A stretch of 64,000 nucleotides of DNA from Rhizobium lentis. Lineage in GTDB: Bacteria; Pseudomonadota; Alphaproteobacteria; Rhizobiales; Rhizobiaceae. Made by a program: the position numbers and the translations under genes. How positions within the stretch are numbered: the first letter of the stretch is position 1; each line of letters starts with the position of its first letter. Below, piece after piece: positions 17,613 through 25,922 of the stretch. Location: contig NZ_CP071454.1 in assembly GCF_017352135.1 (NCBI RefSeq), forward strand, positions 1,707,501 through 1,771,500, read 5' to 3'. The notes under the pieces were generated by a model that worked only from the letters and a program-made list of their open reading frames with translations, made no database searches and was not told the origin of the DNA.

Positions 17613-18800
17613 TCAGTCCTGGCCGGCTGCGATATCAAGCGACTGGTAGAGATCGATATAGCGCCCGGCGACAATGTCCCAGGAATAACCGCGTGTGGCC
17701 CCGAGAAGCTCCGAGCGAACGGCGTCCGGCGCGCGCTGAAGAGCTTCATACCCCGTCTCGATTGCCGTGGCGGCAGCCTCAGCTTTGGTGAAATCGGCAA
17801 GCCTGATGACAGGATGGCGGCCGGCAAGCGTGGCAAAGGCGTCATTGGCATTCAGCACCGGCAGCAGGCCGGCGCTCATCGCCTCCAGCGCCACCAGCCC
17901 GAAACCCTCATACTCCGAGGCGGAAACGAACAGCGAGGCCTCGGCGATGATGCGCCGGATGGCGCCGTTGTCGGGGGACACATGCAGGGTGACGCTGCCG
18001 GAAAGGTGACGGCTCTCGATCGCGCCCTCGACATCCTCCCGGTTCAGGTCGGATTCGGCACCGACAATATCGAGATGCCATTCCCCATTGCGAGATTTCA
18101 GTACGGCCATCGCATCGAGAAGGTGGTCCAGCCGCTTGTTCACCGAGAACCGGCCGATCGTGACGATGCGGCGCTGTGCCCGGCGCGCGGCGCTGTCGGC
18201 GAACTTGCCGATATCGGCGCCGTTTTCGATCAGCATGCTGCCGGGCACAATCTCGGAAAACTGCTTGAGGTCGGAGGCGCTGCAGCAAACGACGCGCTGA
18301 TAGGCCATGGCCGAAGCGCGGGTCAGCGTCCGGAACCAGATCTTCTTGATCGCCGCGTATTTGCGCGTGTGGAAGAAGCCGCCATGGGTGGTGACGATCA
18401 TCGGCTTGCCATGCAACAACCGGCCCCAGGCGAGCGCATCGAAGAAGAAATCGATGGCATGGACATGTACGAGATCGGCGTCGCCGAGATGGCGGAACAC
18501 CGCAGGCGCCAGCGGATAGCGGCTGCTGCCGGACCAGGGGATGCGCACGACCTCGATGCCATCGATGTTTTCGCGCGCCGGCAACTTGTCCTCAGGCGCG
18601 GTGAAGAGTGAATTGAGCGTGACGACGCGGACGCGATAACCGCGCCGGACGGTCTGGCGGCTAAGATTGGCAACCACGTCTTCCAGGCCGCCGCGGTTGG
18701 GCAGGAACTGGCGCACGACATGGACGATCAGCGGCGCCGTTTGTGGCTGCGGCTTCTCGTGCCCCCTATCTGCCTCCACGATCGCCATTTTCCACCCCAT
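17613..18800 (-). CDS. Glycosyltransferase, GT4 family
   Basis: A 395-residue GT-B enzyme convergent with the flippase gene, 21 bases away. The N-terminus has HVVRQFLPNRGGLEDVV, the usual GG-x-E acceptor-side motif of GT4 enzymes. The donor side has IGRFSVNKRLDHLL and the EX7E-type motif ASEYEGFGLVALEAM (about residues 298-312). It probably works on the same surface glycan as the GT4 gene at 12.9 kb, but its opposite strand means separate control. An internal ATG at 18788 is an alternative start. Confidence 0.87.
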   Translation of the reverse strand: MGWKMAIVEADRGHEKPQPQTAPLIVHVVRQFLPNRGGLEDVVANLSRQTVRRGYRVRVVTLNSLFTAPEDKLPARENIDGIEVVRIPWSGSSRYPLAPAVFRHLGDADLVHVHAIDFFFDALAWGRLLHGKPMIVTTHGGFFHTRKYAAIKKIWFRTLTRASAMAYQRVVCCSASDLKQFSEIVPGSMLIENGADIGKFADSAARRAQRRIVTIGRFSVNKRLDHLLDAMAVLKSRNGEWHLDIVGAESDLNREDVEGAIESRHLSGSVTLHVSPDNGAIRRIIAEASLFVSASEYEGFGLVALEAMSAGLLPVLNANDAFATLAGRHPVIRLADFTKAEAAATAIETGYEALQRAPDAVRSELLGATRGYSWDIVAGRYIDLYQSLDIAAGQD

Positions 18801-18930
18801 CGCTGCGTACGCCGCCTCATCTCGAGGCCCTTATAGCAACGGGCAGATATCTCAGGCGTTAAGGCACGGTTTGAGCGACCGGCGCAGAGGCGAATCTTCG
18901 CAAAAAGGGTTAACCAGCTCTGACGGAAGT

Positions 18931-19167
18931 TCAGAAGGCCTTGAAGGTCAGCGTCGTCAGCGACCGGACGATGCCGGGTATATTGGCGATGTTATCGTTG
19001 ATAAACTTGCCGATATCCTGGCCTTCCTCGATGTAGACCTTCATCAGCAGGTCGTAATCGCCGCTGGTGGAATAGAGCTCCGAGACCAGTTCGGTCTGGT
19101 AGATCGCGTCGGCGACGTCGTAGGTCTTGCCGGGTGCGCATTGGAGCTGGACGAAGATCGGCTTCAT
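18931..19167 (-). CDS. Stand-alone Lrp/AsnC ligand-binding (RAM) domain protein
   Basis: A 78-residue protein corresponding to the effector-binding domain of Lrp/AsnC regulators, without the helix-turn-helix. The fold is recognisable from FVQLQCAPGKTYDVA at the N-terminus and the SGDYDLLMKVYI core strand. Such one-domain proteins form ring oligomers that bind amino acids. ATG 19167 has AGGAAATCTCC upstream; longer frames are not supported. It lies 68 bases downstream of the LysR gene on the same strand, beside a lysine-catabolic operon, so an amino-acid-sensing role fits but is inferred. Confidence 0.85.
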   Translation of the reverse strand: MKPIFVQLQCAPGKTYDVADAIYQTELVSELYSTSGDYDLLMKVYIEEGQDIGKFINDNIANIPGIVRSLTTLTFKAF

Positions 19168-19235
19168 GGAGATTTCCTGCAAAGTTGTTCGGCTGACATA
19201 ATGGTCGAAACCGCCACGCCGATGCAAGCCGTTCG

Positions 19236-20144
19236 TCAGGCGGTCGGGCTGGCGGCCGCTTCCGCGACGATCCAGTCGCGAAAGGCGGCGAGCGGCGCAT
19301 AATCGGCGCGCTCTCTGGGAAAGGCGAGATAATAGCGCTCGCGGCTTTCCATTTCGCGGTCGACGGCGGCGACGAGATCGCCGCGCCTGAGCTCGTCCTG
19401 CATCAGGAATGTCGGCAACAGGGCGATGCCGAGGCCGGCGATGGCAGCCTGTGCGGCGGTGGCGAACTGGTCGAAGAGCATGCCATGCACGCTTTCGAAG
19501 GAAACGCCGTTGCCGGCGAACCATTGCTCCCAGGCATCGGGACGCGTCGTCAGATGCAGAAGCGGAACAGTGAGCAGATCCTCCGGCCGCGATATTGCGT
19601 AGCGCCTCAGAAAATCGGGACTGCAGGCCGGCACCGTGCGTTCCGACATCAGAAAGGCGAGTTCGGCGCCCGGCCAGTGCGGATGGCCGAAATGAATGGC
19701 GGCGTCGATCGAATCGAGGCGGAAATCGAAGGGTGAAAGCCGGGTCACGAGATTGATCGTCACGCCGGGATGGGCGGCGAGGAAGCGCCCGAGGCGCGGC
19801 GCCAGCCAGCGTGTGCCGAAGGTCGGCAGAATGGCAAGGTTCAGCGTGCCGCCATGCGGATTGGCGCGCAGGTTCAAGGAGGCGCTCGATATGCGCCGCA
19901 GCGCCTCGCGGATCTCGCGGGCGTAGCTGTCGCCGGCAAGCGTCAATCGCATCGTCTGGCGTTCCCGCAGGAAGAGCTCGACCCCGAGCTGCTCTTCCAG
20001 CGCACTCACCTGCCGGCTTACGGCGCTCTGCGTCAGATCGAGTTCGCGCGCCGCCGCCGTGACGCTGCCGGTGCGGGCGACCGCCTCGAAGGCGGCGAGA
20101 TGAGAAATCGACGGCAGAAAACGTCGTGAGCCGAGCATGGTCAT
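19236..20144 (-). CDS. LysR-family transcriptional regulator
   Basis: A 302-residue LysR regulator of the GcvA-like subgroup: N-terminal winged helix (about 10-70, with TGSVTAAARELDLTQSAVSR) and a periplasmic-binding-like effector domain. It is divergent from hglS-amaA-amaB. In Pseudomonas putida a LysR gene lies in the same set with amaA, amaB and hglS, so it very likely controls this lysine branch with a pathway intermediate as effector. ATG 20144 and ATG 20138 are both possible; a T-N11-A palindrome overlaps the first. Confidence 0.9.
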   Translation of the reverse strand: MTMLGSRRFLPSISHLAAFEAVARTGSVTAAARELDLTQSAVSRQVSALEEQLGVELFLRERQTMRLTLAGDSYAREIREALRRISSASLNLRANPHGGTLNLAILPTFGTRWLAPRLGRFLAAHPGVTINLVTRLSPFDFRLDSIDAAIHFGHPHWPGAELAFLMSERTVPACSPDFLRRYAISRPEDLLTVPLLHLTTRPDAWEQWFAGNGVSFESVHGMLFDQFATAAQAAIAGLGIALLPTFLMQDELRRGDLVAAVDREMESRERYYLAFPRERADYAPLAAFRDWIVAEAAASPTA

Positions 20145-20159
20145 TCCATTTCAGAATGA
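20141..20159. promoter_or_regulatory. Putative LysR box between lysR and hglS
   Basis: TCATTC (20141-20146) and GAATGA (20154-20159) form an inverted repeat with a 7-base centre. It contains ATTC-N7-GAAT, which satisfies the T-N11-A rule for LysR-type binding sites. It lies in the divergent promoter region, next to the lysR start. Confidence 0.5.
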
Positions 20160-20246
20160 ACTATTTCCAAAATGTCGATATTTCCGGCTTTATAGCCGAA
20201 GTAAAGAGGTTCATCCTGCAAAAACGGAATGAGCCGGAGTCCCCAA

Positions 20247-21659
20247 ATGCCGCAAGCCTTCGTTTCCACAGACCGTATCCGCTCGCTCTTCACCGAGGCG
20301 ATGTCGCAGATGTACCGGACGGAGGTGCCGCAATACGGCACGCTGATCGAACTGGTTGCGGACGTGAATGCCGGCTGCCTCGAAAAGGATCCCGCTCTGC
20401 GCGAGCGCCTGGCCCGCGCCGGCGAGCTGGAGCGCATCGACGTCGAACGCCACGGCGCGATCCGCCTCGGCACCGCGGAAGAACTTTTCACCATCCGCCG
20501 GCTCTTCGCCGTCATGGGCATGCAGGCGGTCGGCTATTACGACCTCTCGGTTGCCGGCGTGCCCGTTCATTCCACCTGTTTCCGGCCGATCGACGAGGCG
20601 GCGCTCAACGCCAATCCGTTCCGCGTCTTCACCTCGCTGCTGCGCCTGGAGCTGATCGAGGACGAGGGGCTGCGCGGCGAGGCCGAGGCCATTCTGGCAA
20701 AGCGGCGCATCTACACGCCGCGCGCCATCGCGCTGATCGAGCGCCATGAGCAGAATGGCGGCCTGACCGAGGCTGAAGCGACGGAATTCGTCGCCGAGGC
20801 GCTCGAAACCTTCCGCTGGCATGGCGAGGCGACCGTCAGCGCCGAAACCTACAAGCGTCTGCACGATGCGCATCGGCTGATTGCCGACGTCGTCAGCTTC
20901 AAGGGGCCGCATATCAACCACCTGACGCCGCGCACGCTCGATATCGACGCGGTCCAGGCCCGCATGCCGGAACGCGGCATCACGCCGAAAGCCGTCATCG
21001 AAGGACCGCCGCGCCGACATTGCGATATCCTCCTGCGGCAAACGAGCTTCAAGGCGCTTGAGGAAACGATCGCCTTCTCAGGCGCCGAAGGCGCGGCCAT
21101 GGGGACCCATACCGCCCGCTTCGGCGAGATCGAACAGCGTGGGGTCGCTTTGACGGCGAAGGGCCGGGCGCTCTACGACCAGCTGCTCGCCTCGGTCCGC
21201 GGCGAGGTGCAGGTCGGCGCCGGCGGCGCCAAGGCCGGCGCCTATGATCAGGAATTGGCCGAGCGGTTCAAGGCGCTGCCGGACAGCTGGGACGAGCTGC
21301 GCAGGCAAGATCTCGCCTTCTTCCGCTATTCCGCGACGCCTGCGGGTATCGCCGCCATGGCCCACAGCAAGCTGCCGCATGATCCGCAGACGCTGATCGA
21401 CAAAGGCTATCTCGCCTTTTCTCCGATCGTCTACGAAGACTTCCTGCCCGTCAGCGCGGCCGGCATCTTCCAGTCGAATCTCGGCACCGACGAGCAGCAG
21501 AATTATGGAACGCGTTCGAACCGGGACGCCTTCGAGGCAGCGCTCGGAGCCGCCGTTCAGGACGAGCTGGCGCTTTATGCGGAGCGCCAGGCCGCTTCTC
21601 TGGATGCGGCGATGGAGGCGCTCGGGCTCGCGGGCCTGCCGCTGAAGACCGTTGCCTGA
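20247..21659 (+). CDS. hglS: 2-oxoadipate dioxygenase/decarboxylase (DUF1338 family)
   Basis: A 470-residue DUF1338/YdcJ-family protein with a VOC-like metalloenzyme fold. HglS of P. putida converts 2-oxoadipate to D-2-hydroxyglutarate in lysine breakdown. Candidate iron-ligand segments are VHSTCFRP, GPHINHLTPR and GEIEQRGVALT. GGAG at 20235-20238 is well placed for ATG 20247 rather than ATG 20229. It is followed by amaA and amaB on the same strand, the same gene content as the Pseudomonas cluster, which supports the assignment strongly. Confidence 0.88.
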   Translation: MPQAFVSTDRIRSLFTEAMSQMYRTEVPQYGTLIELVADVNAGCLEKDPALRERLARAGELERIDVERHGAIRLGTAEELFTIRRLFAVMGMQAVGYYDLSVAGVPVHSTCFRPIDEAALNANPFRVFTSLLRLELIEDEGLRGEAEAILAKRRIYTPRAIALIERHEQNGGLTEAEATEFVAEALETFRWHGEATVSAETYKRLHDAHRLIADVVSFKGPHINHLTPRTLDIDAVQARMPERGITPKAVIEGPPRRHCDILLRQTSFKALEETIAFSGAEGAAMGTHTARFGEIEQRGVALTAKGRALYDQLLASVRGEVQVGAGGAKAGAYDQELAERFKALPDSWDELRRQDLAFFRYSATPAGIAAMAHSKLPHDPQTLIDKGYLAFSPIVYEDFLPVSAAGIFQSNLGTDEQQNYGTRSNRDAFEAALGAAVQDELALYAERQAASLDAAMEALGLAGLPLKTVA

Positions 21660-21722
21660 GATGGTGCTTTCGCCAGTAAGCTGCACTAAACTATCGCGAT
21701 TTCGATCCGATCGGACTGAGCC

Positions 21723-23006
21723 ATGCTGAATGATCCGCGCTCCCACGGCCTCTGGGAAAAGACGGCAGCCGAGCCGCCGGCCACCTCGCCGCTCGCCGGC
21801 GCGGCATCGGCCGACGTCGTCATCGTCGGCGGCGGTTATACCGGTCTTTCCGCTGCCCTGCATCTGGCCGAAGCCGGGTCGAGGGTCTTGCTGCTGGAAG
21901 CAAGGGAGATCGGCTTTGGCGGAGCAGGACGCAATGTCGGGCTAATCAATGCCGGCATGTGGGTGATGCCGGACGATCTGCCTGGCGTGCTCGGCCCGGT
22001 TCACGGCGAACGCCTGCTCGATCTGCTTGGCAACGCCCCCAAGCTTGTCATGGCGTTGATCGACAAGCACGGCATTGCCTGCGAACTCGAGCGCAACGGC
22101 ACGCTGCATTGCGCGGTCGGCGCCGACGGTCTGAAGGAGATCGAGGAACGCGCGGCGCAATGGACGGCCCGCGGCGCAGCCGTCACGCTACTCGATGCGG
22201 CGGAGACGGCCAAACGGATCGGCAGCGATGCCTATGCCGGGTCGCTGCTCGATATGCGCGCCGGAACGCTGCAGCCGCTTGCCTATGCCCGCGGCCTTGC
22301 CCATGCCGCGGTCAAAGCCGGTGTGGTCGTCCACACGTCGAGCCCCGTCATCGCAACGGAGCGCAATGGCAGCCGCTGGACCGTGAGGACGGCGAGCGGC
22401 GAAGTCAGCGCGGAGTGGATCGTCGTGGCGACCGATGCCTACAGCACCGGCCCCTTCGAGCCGGTGCGCAACGAACAGGTGTTTCTGCCCTACTTCAATT
22501 TCGCCACCGTGCCGCTGGGCCATAATCTTCGCCGGTCGATCCTGCCGGGGCGAGAAGGCGCGTGGGATACCAAGGACATTCTGTCCTCCTTCCGCATGGA
22601 TCAGGCCGGACGTCTCGTCTTCGGCAGTGTCGGGGCGTTGCGCAATACCGGGCTTGCCGTGCATAAGGGCTGGGCCAAACGCGCCGTGAAACGGCTCTTT
22701 CCCAATATTGGCGATGTCGAATTCGAATGCGAATGGTATGGCCAGATCGGCATGACCGACAATGCGCTGCCGCGCTTCCACAAATTCGCCCCCAATGTCA
22801 TCGGCTTTTCAGGCTATAATGGCCGCGGCATCGCGCCCGGCACGGTCTTCGGCCGCACGCTGGCCGACCATATTCTCGGCCGGCTTGCCGAGAGCGACCT
22901 GCCGCTGCCGCTGACGCCACCAACGGAGCCACGCTTCCGCACGCTCAAGGAACTATGGTACGAAGCCGGCGCCCAGGTCGCCCATTTCGCCGATGCCCGC
23001 TTCTGA
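21723..23006 (+). CDS. amaA: FAD-dependent amine oxidase, probable L-pipecolate oxidase
   Basis: A 427-residue DadA/glycine-oxidase-family flavoprotein. The dinucleotide-binding motif DVVIVGGGYTGLSAAL lies at about residues 35-50 and a C-terminal FAD segment reads GFSGYNGRGIAPGT. It follows hglS by 63 bases and precedes an aminoadipate-semialdehyde dehydrogenase gene, as amaA does in P. putida, where it oxidises L-pipecolate to piperideine-6-carboxylate. Substrate is assigned from neighbours; the family alone would also allow other secondary amines. Confidence 0.78.
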   Translation: MLNDPRSHGLWEKTAAEPPATSPLAGAASADVVIVGGGYTGLSAALHLAEAGSRVLLLEAREIGFGGAGRNVGLINAGMWVMPDDLPGVLGPVHGERLLDLLGNAPKLVMALIDKHGIACELERNGTLHCAVGADGLKEIEERAAQWTARGAAVTLLDAAETAKRIGSDAYAGSLLDMRAGTLQPLAYARGLAHAAVKAGVVVHTSSPVIATERNGSRWTVRTASGEVSAEWIVVATDAYSTGPFEPVRNEQVFLPYFNFATVPLGHNLRRSILPGREGAWDTKDILSSFRMDQAGRLVFGSVGALRNTGLAVHKGWAKRAVKRLFPNIGDVEFECEWYGQIGMTDNALPRFHKFAPNVIGFSGYNGRGIAPGTVFGRTLADHILGRLAESDLPLPLTPPTEPRFRTLKELWYEAGAQVAHFADARF

Positions 23007-23052
23007 GAACCGACGTCCGCTTCTTGAGAACAATAAGATTGGAAACCCGACA

Positions 23053-24591
23053 ATGACCATCGCCGTCCTCGATCTCGCCACCGAAACCGCCAAGCTGCTC
23101 GCCGAACTCGGCGTCGATGCCGGCCGCTATCACGGCGGCACGCTGTCCGTTACCTCGCCGGTCACCGGCAAGGAAATCGGCAGGCTGAGAGAACATTCCG
23201 TTTCCGAAACGAAAACGGCGATCGAAGAGGCACACAAGGCTTTCCTCGAATGGCGTTCGGTTCCGGCGCCAAAGCGCGGCGAGCTGGTCCGCCTGCTCGG
23301 CGAGGAGCTGCGCGCCGCCAAGACGGCCCTCGGCCGTCTGGTCTCGATCGAAGTCGGCAAGATCACCTCGGAAGGTCTCGGCGAAGTGCAGGAGATGATC
23401 GACATTTGCGATTTCGCCGTCGGCCTGTCGCGTCAGCTCTATGGCCTGACGATCGCCACCGAACGCTCCGAGCATCGGATGATGGAAAGCTGGCACCCGC
23501 TCGGCGCGATCGGCATCATTTCCGCCTTCAACTTCCCGGTCGCCGTCTGGTCGTGGAACGCGGCACTTGCCATGGTCTGCGGCAACTCCACCGTCTGGAA
23601 GCCCTCGGAAAAGACGCCGCTGACCGCCCTTGCCGTGCAGGCATTGTTCGAAAAGGCCCTGAAGCGTTTCGTCGCCGAGGGCGGTAAGGCGCCCGCCAAT
23701 CTGTCGACCCTGATCATCGGCGGCCGTGAGGTCGGCGAGGTGCTGGTCGACCACCCGAAAATCCCGCTCGTTTCGGCCACGGGCTCGACGGCCATGGGCC
23801 GCGCCGTCGGCCCGCGCCTGTCGCAGCGTTTTGCCCGCGCCATTCTCGAACTCGGGGGCAACAACGCAGCCATCGTCTGCCCGAGCGCGGATCTCGACCT
23901 GACGCTGCGCGGCGTTGCTTTCTCCGCCATGGGCACGGCCGGCCAGCGCTGCACGACGCTGCGCCGTCTCTTCGTCCATGAAAGCGTCTATGACCAGCTT
24001 GTGCCTCGCCTGCAGAAGGCCTACGGCTCCGTCACCATCGGCAATCCGCTCGAAACGGGCACGCTTGTGGGACCGCTGATCGACGGCCAGGCCTTTGAGA
24101 AGATGCAGGCAGCGCTCGGCGAGGCAAAGGCGGCTGGCGGCAAGGTGACCGGCGGCGATCGTGTCGAAAACGGTTCGGCGGAAGCCTTCTACGTTCGCCC
24201 CGCGCTCGTCGAAATGCCCGATCAGACGGGCCCGGTCGAGCACGAGACCTTCGCGCCGATCCTCTACGTAATGAAATACAGCGATTTCGATGCGGTGCTG
24301 GCGCTGCACAATGCCGTGCCGCAGGGGCTGTCGTCGTCGATCTTCACCAACGACATGCGCGAGGCCGAAACCTTCGTCTCCGCCCGTGGCTCGGATTGCG
24401 GCATCGCCAATGTCAATCTCGGGCCATCGGGCGCCGAGATCGGCGGTGCCTTCGGTGGGGAAAAGGAGACCGGCGGCGGACGCGAATCCGGTTCCGATGC
24501 CTGGAAGGCCTATATGCGCCGCGCGACCAATACGATCAATTACGGCAGCACGCTGCCGCTTGCGCAAGGCGTCAAGTTCGACGTGGAATAA
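23053..24591 (+). CDS. amaB: L-aminoadipate-semialdehyde dehydrogenase (ALDH7-like)
   Basis: A 512-residue aldehyde dehydrogenase of the ALDH7/antiquitin group. The catalytic glutamate lies in LELGGNNAAI and the catalytic cysteine in GTAGQRCTTLRR; SAFNFPVAVWSWN is the cofactor-side segment. ALDH7 enzymes oxidise alpha-aminoadipate semialdehyde/piperideine-6-carboxylate to 2-aminoadipate. ATG 23053 fits the family start; an open frame begins 60 bases earlier. It ends the hglS-amaA-amaB operon, and a hairpin follows the stop. An aminotransferase for 2-aminoadipate is not in the window. Confidence 0.9.
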   Translation: MTIAVLDLATETAKLLAELGVDAGRYHGGTLSVTSPVTGKEIGRLREHSVSETKTAIEEAHKAFLEWRSVPAPKRGELVRLLGEELRAAKTALGRLVSIEVGKITSEGLGEVQEMIDICDFAVGLSRQLYGLTIATERSEHRMMESWHPLGAIGIISAFNFPVAVWSWNAALAMVCGNSTVWKPSEKTPLTALAVQALFEKALKRFVAEGGKAPANLSTLIIGGREVGEVLVDHPKIPLVSATGSTAMGRAVGPRLSQRFARAILELGGNNAAIVCPSADLDLTLRGVAFSAMGTAGQRCTTLRRLFVHESVYDQLVPRLQKAYGSVTIGNPLETGTLVGPLIDGQAFEKMQAALGEAKAAGGKVTGGDRVENGSAEAFYVRPALVEMPDQTGPVEHETFAPILYVMKYSDFDAVLALHNAVPQGLSSSIFTNDMREAETFVSARGSDCGIANVNLGPSGAEIGGAFGGEKETGGGRESGSDAWKAYMRRATNTINYGSTLPLAQGVKFDVE

Positions 24592-24605
24592 GCATAATGG
24601 CGCGA

Positions 24606-24634
24606 AAGGCGACGCTGGCAGGGCGTCGCCTTCT
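24606..24634 (+). terminator. Hairpin after amaB
   Basis: AAGGCGACG (24606-24614) pairs perfectly with CGTCGCCTT (24624-24632) around a 9-base loop. The following T-run is short, so it is a weak terminator by sequence. Confidence 0.6.
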
Positions 24635-24713
24635 GGCTCGATCGAGATTTATTCCCTGGCAATCCGAAAATATCAGGTCAAGCTATTGTGATGCTTCTTT
24701 CCCCGCGACGAAA

Positions 24714-24743
24714 CTTGAAATAGCTGGTCAAGAAAAATATACG
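24714..24743 (+). promoter_or_regulatory. fbpA promoter with iron-responsive operator (RirA-type)
   Basis: TGA-N9-TCA at 24716-24730, inside the longer inverted repeat CTTGA...TCAAG (24714-24732), fits the iron-responsive operator bound by RirA in rhizobia. A promoter is superimposed: TTGAAA (24715-24720), 17 bases, TATACG (24738-24743). Binding would therefore block RNA polymerase when iron is sufficient. Confidence 0.75.
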
Positions 24744-24782
24744 CCTCTTGCCCCTCGGGGTGACATTGCCATGGAGGCCATC

Positions 24783-25805
24783 ATGACCATTGCTTTTAAC
24801 CGCTTTTCCCACGCGCTTGCGCTCGCCGCTTCGCTTCTCTCCGCCACGGCGCTTGCAGGCGGCGCCCATGCGCAGGATGAAGGTCTCGTCGTCTACAATG
24901 CTCAGCACGAAAGCCTCGGCCGCGAATGGATCGATGCCTTCACCAAGGAGACCGGCATCAAGGTCACCATGCGACAGGGCAGCGACATGCAATTCGCCAA
25001 CCAGATCGTCCAGGAAGGCGATGCATCTCCCGCGGACATATTCCTGACGGAGAACTCGCCGGCCATGGCGCTGGTCGATGGAGCGGGCCTGTTTGCGCCG
25101 GTCGAAAAGGAAACACTGGACCAGGTCCCGGAGCAGTATCGCCCGGCCGACGGCATGTGGACCGGCATTGCCGCCCGCACCACGGTTTTCGCCTATGACA
25201 AGACGAAGCTCAGCGAAGACAAGCTGCCGAAGTCGTTGCTCAACCTGGCCGATCCGGCCTGGAAGGGCCGCTGGGGTGCAGCACCCGCCGGCGCCGACTT
25301 CCAGGCCATCGTCGCCGCCCTGCTGCAGTTGAAGGGCGAAGACGCCACCAAGGCATGGCTGAAGGGCCTCAAGGACAACGCTACCCCCTACAAGGGCAAC
25401 AGCGTCGCCATGAAGGCCGTCAATGCGGGCGAAGTCGAAGGCGCGGTCATCTACCATTATTACTGGTTCGGCGATCAGGCCAAAACCGGCGAGAACAGCA
25501 AGAATGTCGGGCTGCACTATTTCAAGAACCAGGATCCGGGCGCTTTCGTCAGTGTTTCGGGCGGCGGCGTCCTGAAGTCCACCCAGCACATGAAGGAAGC
25601 CCAGGCTTTCCTGAAATTCGTCACCGGCAAGGCCGGCCAGGCAATTCTCAAGGACGGCACGTCCTATGAATATGCCATCGGCAAGGATGCGCCCTCTAAC
25701 GACAAGCTCACTCCGCTGGCCGATCTCAACGCTCCAAAGGTCGAAGCTTCCACCCTCGACAGCAAGAAGGTCGTGGAGCTGATGACGGCCGCGGGTCTTA
25801 TCTGA
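24783..25805 (+). CDS. fbpA: Ferric iron ABC transporter, periplasmic binding protein
   Basis: A 340-residue FbpA/AfuA-family protein. A signal peptide is clear (ALALAASLLSATALAGGAHA, cleavage after AHA near residue 29). The mature part starts EGLVVYNAQHE, typical of iron-binding FbpA, and includes YHYYWFGDQ with tyrosines in the position of the Fe(III)-ligand pair. GGAGG at 24773-24777 supports ATG 24783. It is the first gene of fbpABC and lies behind an iron-responsive operator, which supports iron over other metals. Confidence 0.9.
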   Translation: MTIAFNRFSHALALAASLLSATALAGGAHAQDEGLVVYNAQHESLGREWIDAFTKETGIKVTMRQGSDMQFANQIVQEGDASPADIFLTENSPAMALVDGAGLFAPVEKETLDQVPEQYRPADGMWTGIAARTTVFAYDKTKLSEDKLPKSLLNLADPAWKGRWGAAPAGADFQAIVAALLQLKGEDATKAWLKGLKDNATPYKGNSVAMKAVNAGEVEGAVIYHYYWFGDQAKTGENSKNVGLHYFKNQDPGAFVSVSGGGVLKSTQHMKEAQAFLKFVTGKAGQAILKDGTSYEYAIGKDAPSNDKLTPLADLNAPKVEASTLDSKKVVELMTAAGLI

Positions 25806-25922
25806 CCTTCTGCCGCAGGCTCCTTCCGGCCAAAACTATTGCTTTTGGGTCAAGAAAACCTTAGGGCATGACGATATCCGGCAACCGTCCTCTCGAAGGC
25901 GGTTGCCTCACTTTTTCAGCGT

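Noticed and set aside
22945..24567. A 540-codon antisense frame over amaB
   Set aside because: It mirrors amaB codon structure and lacks family resemblance.
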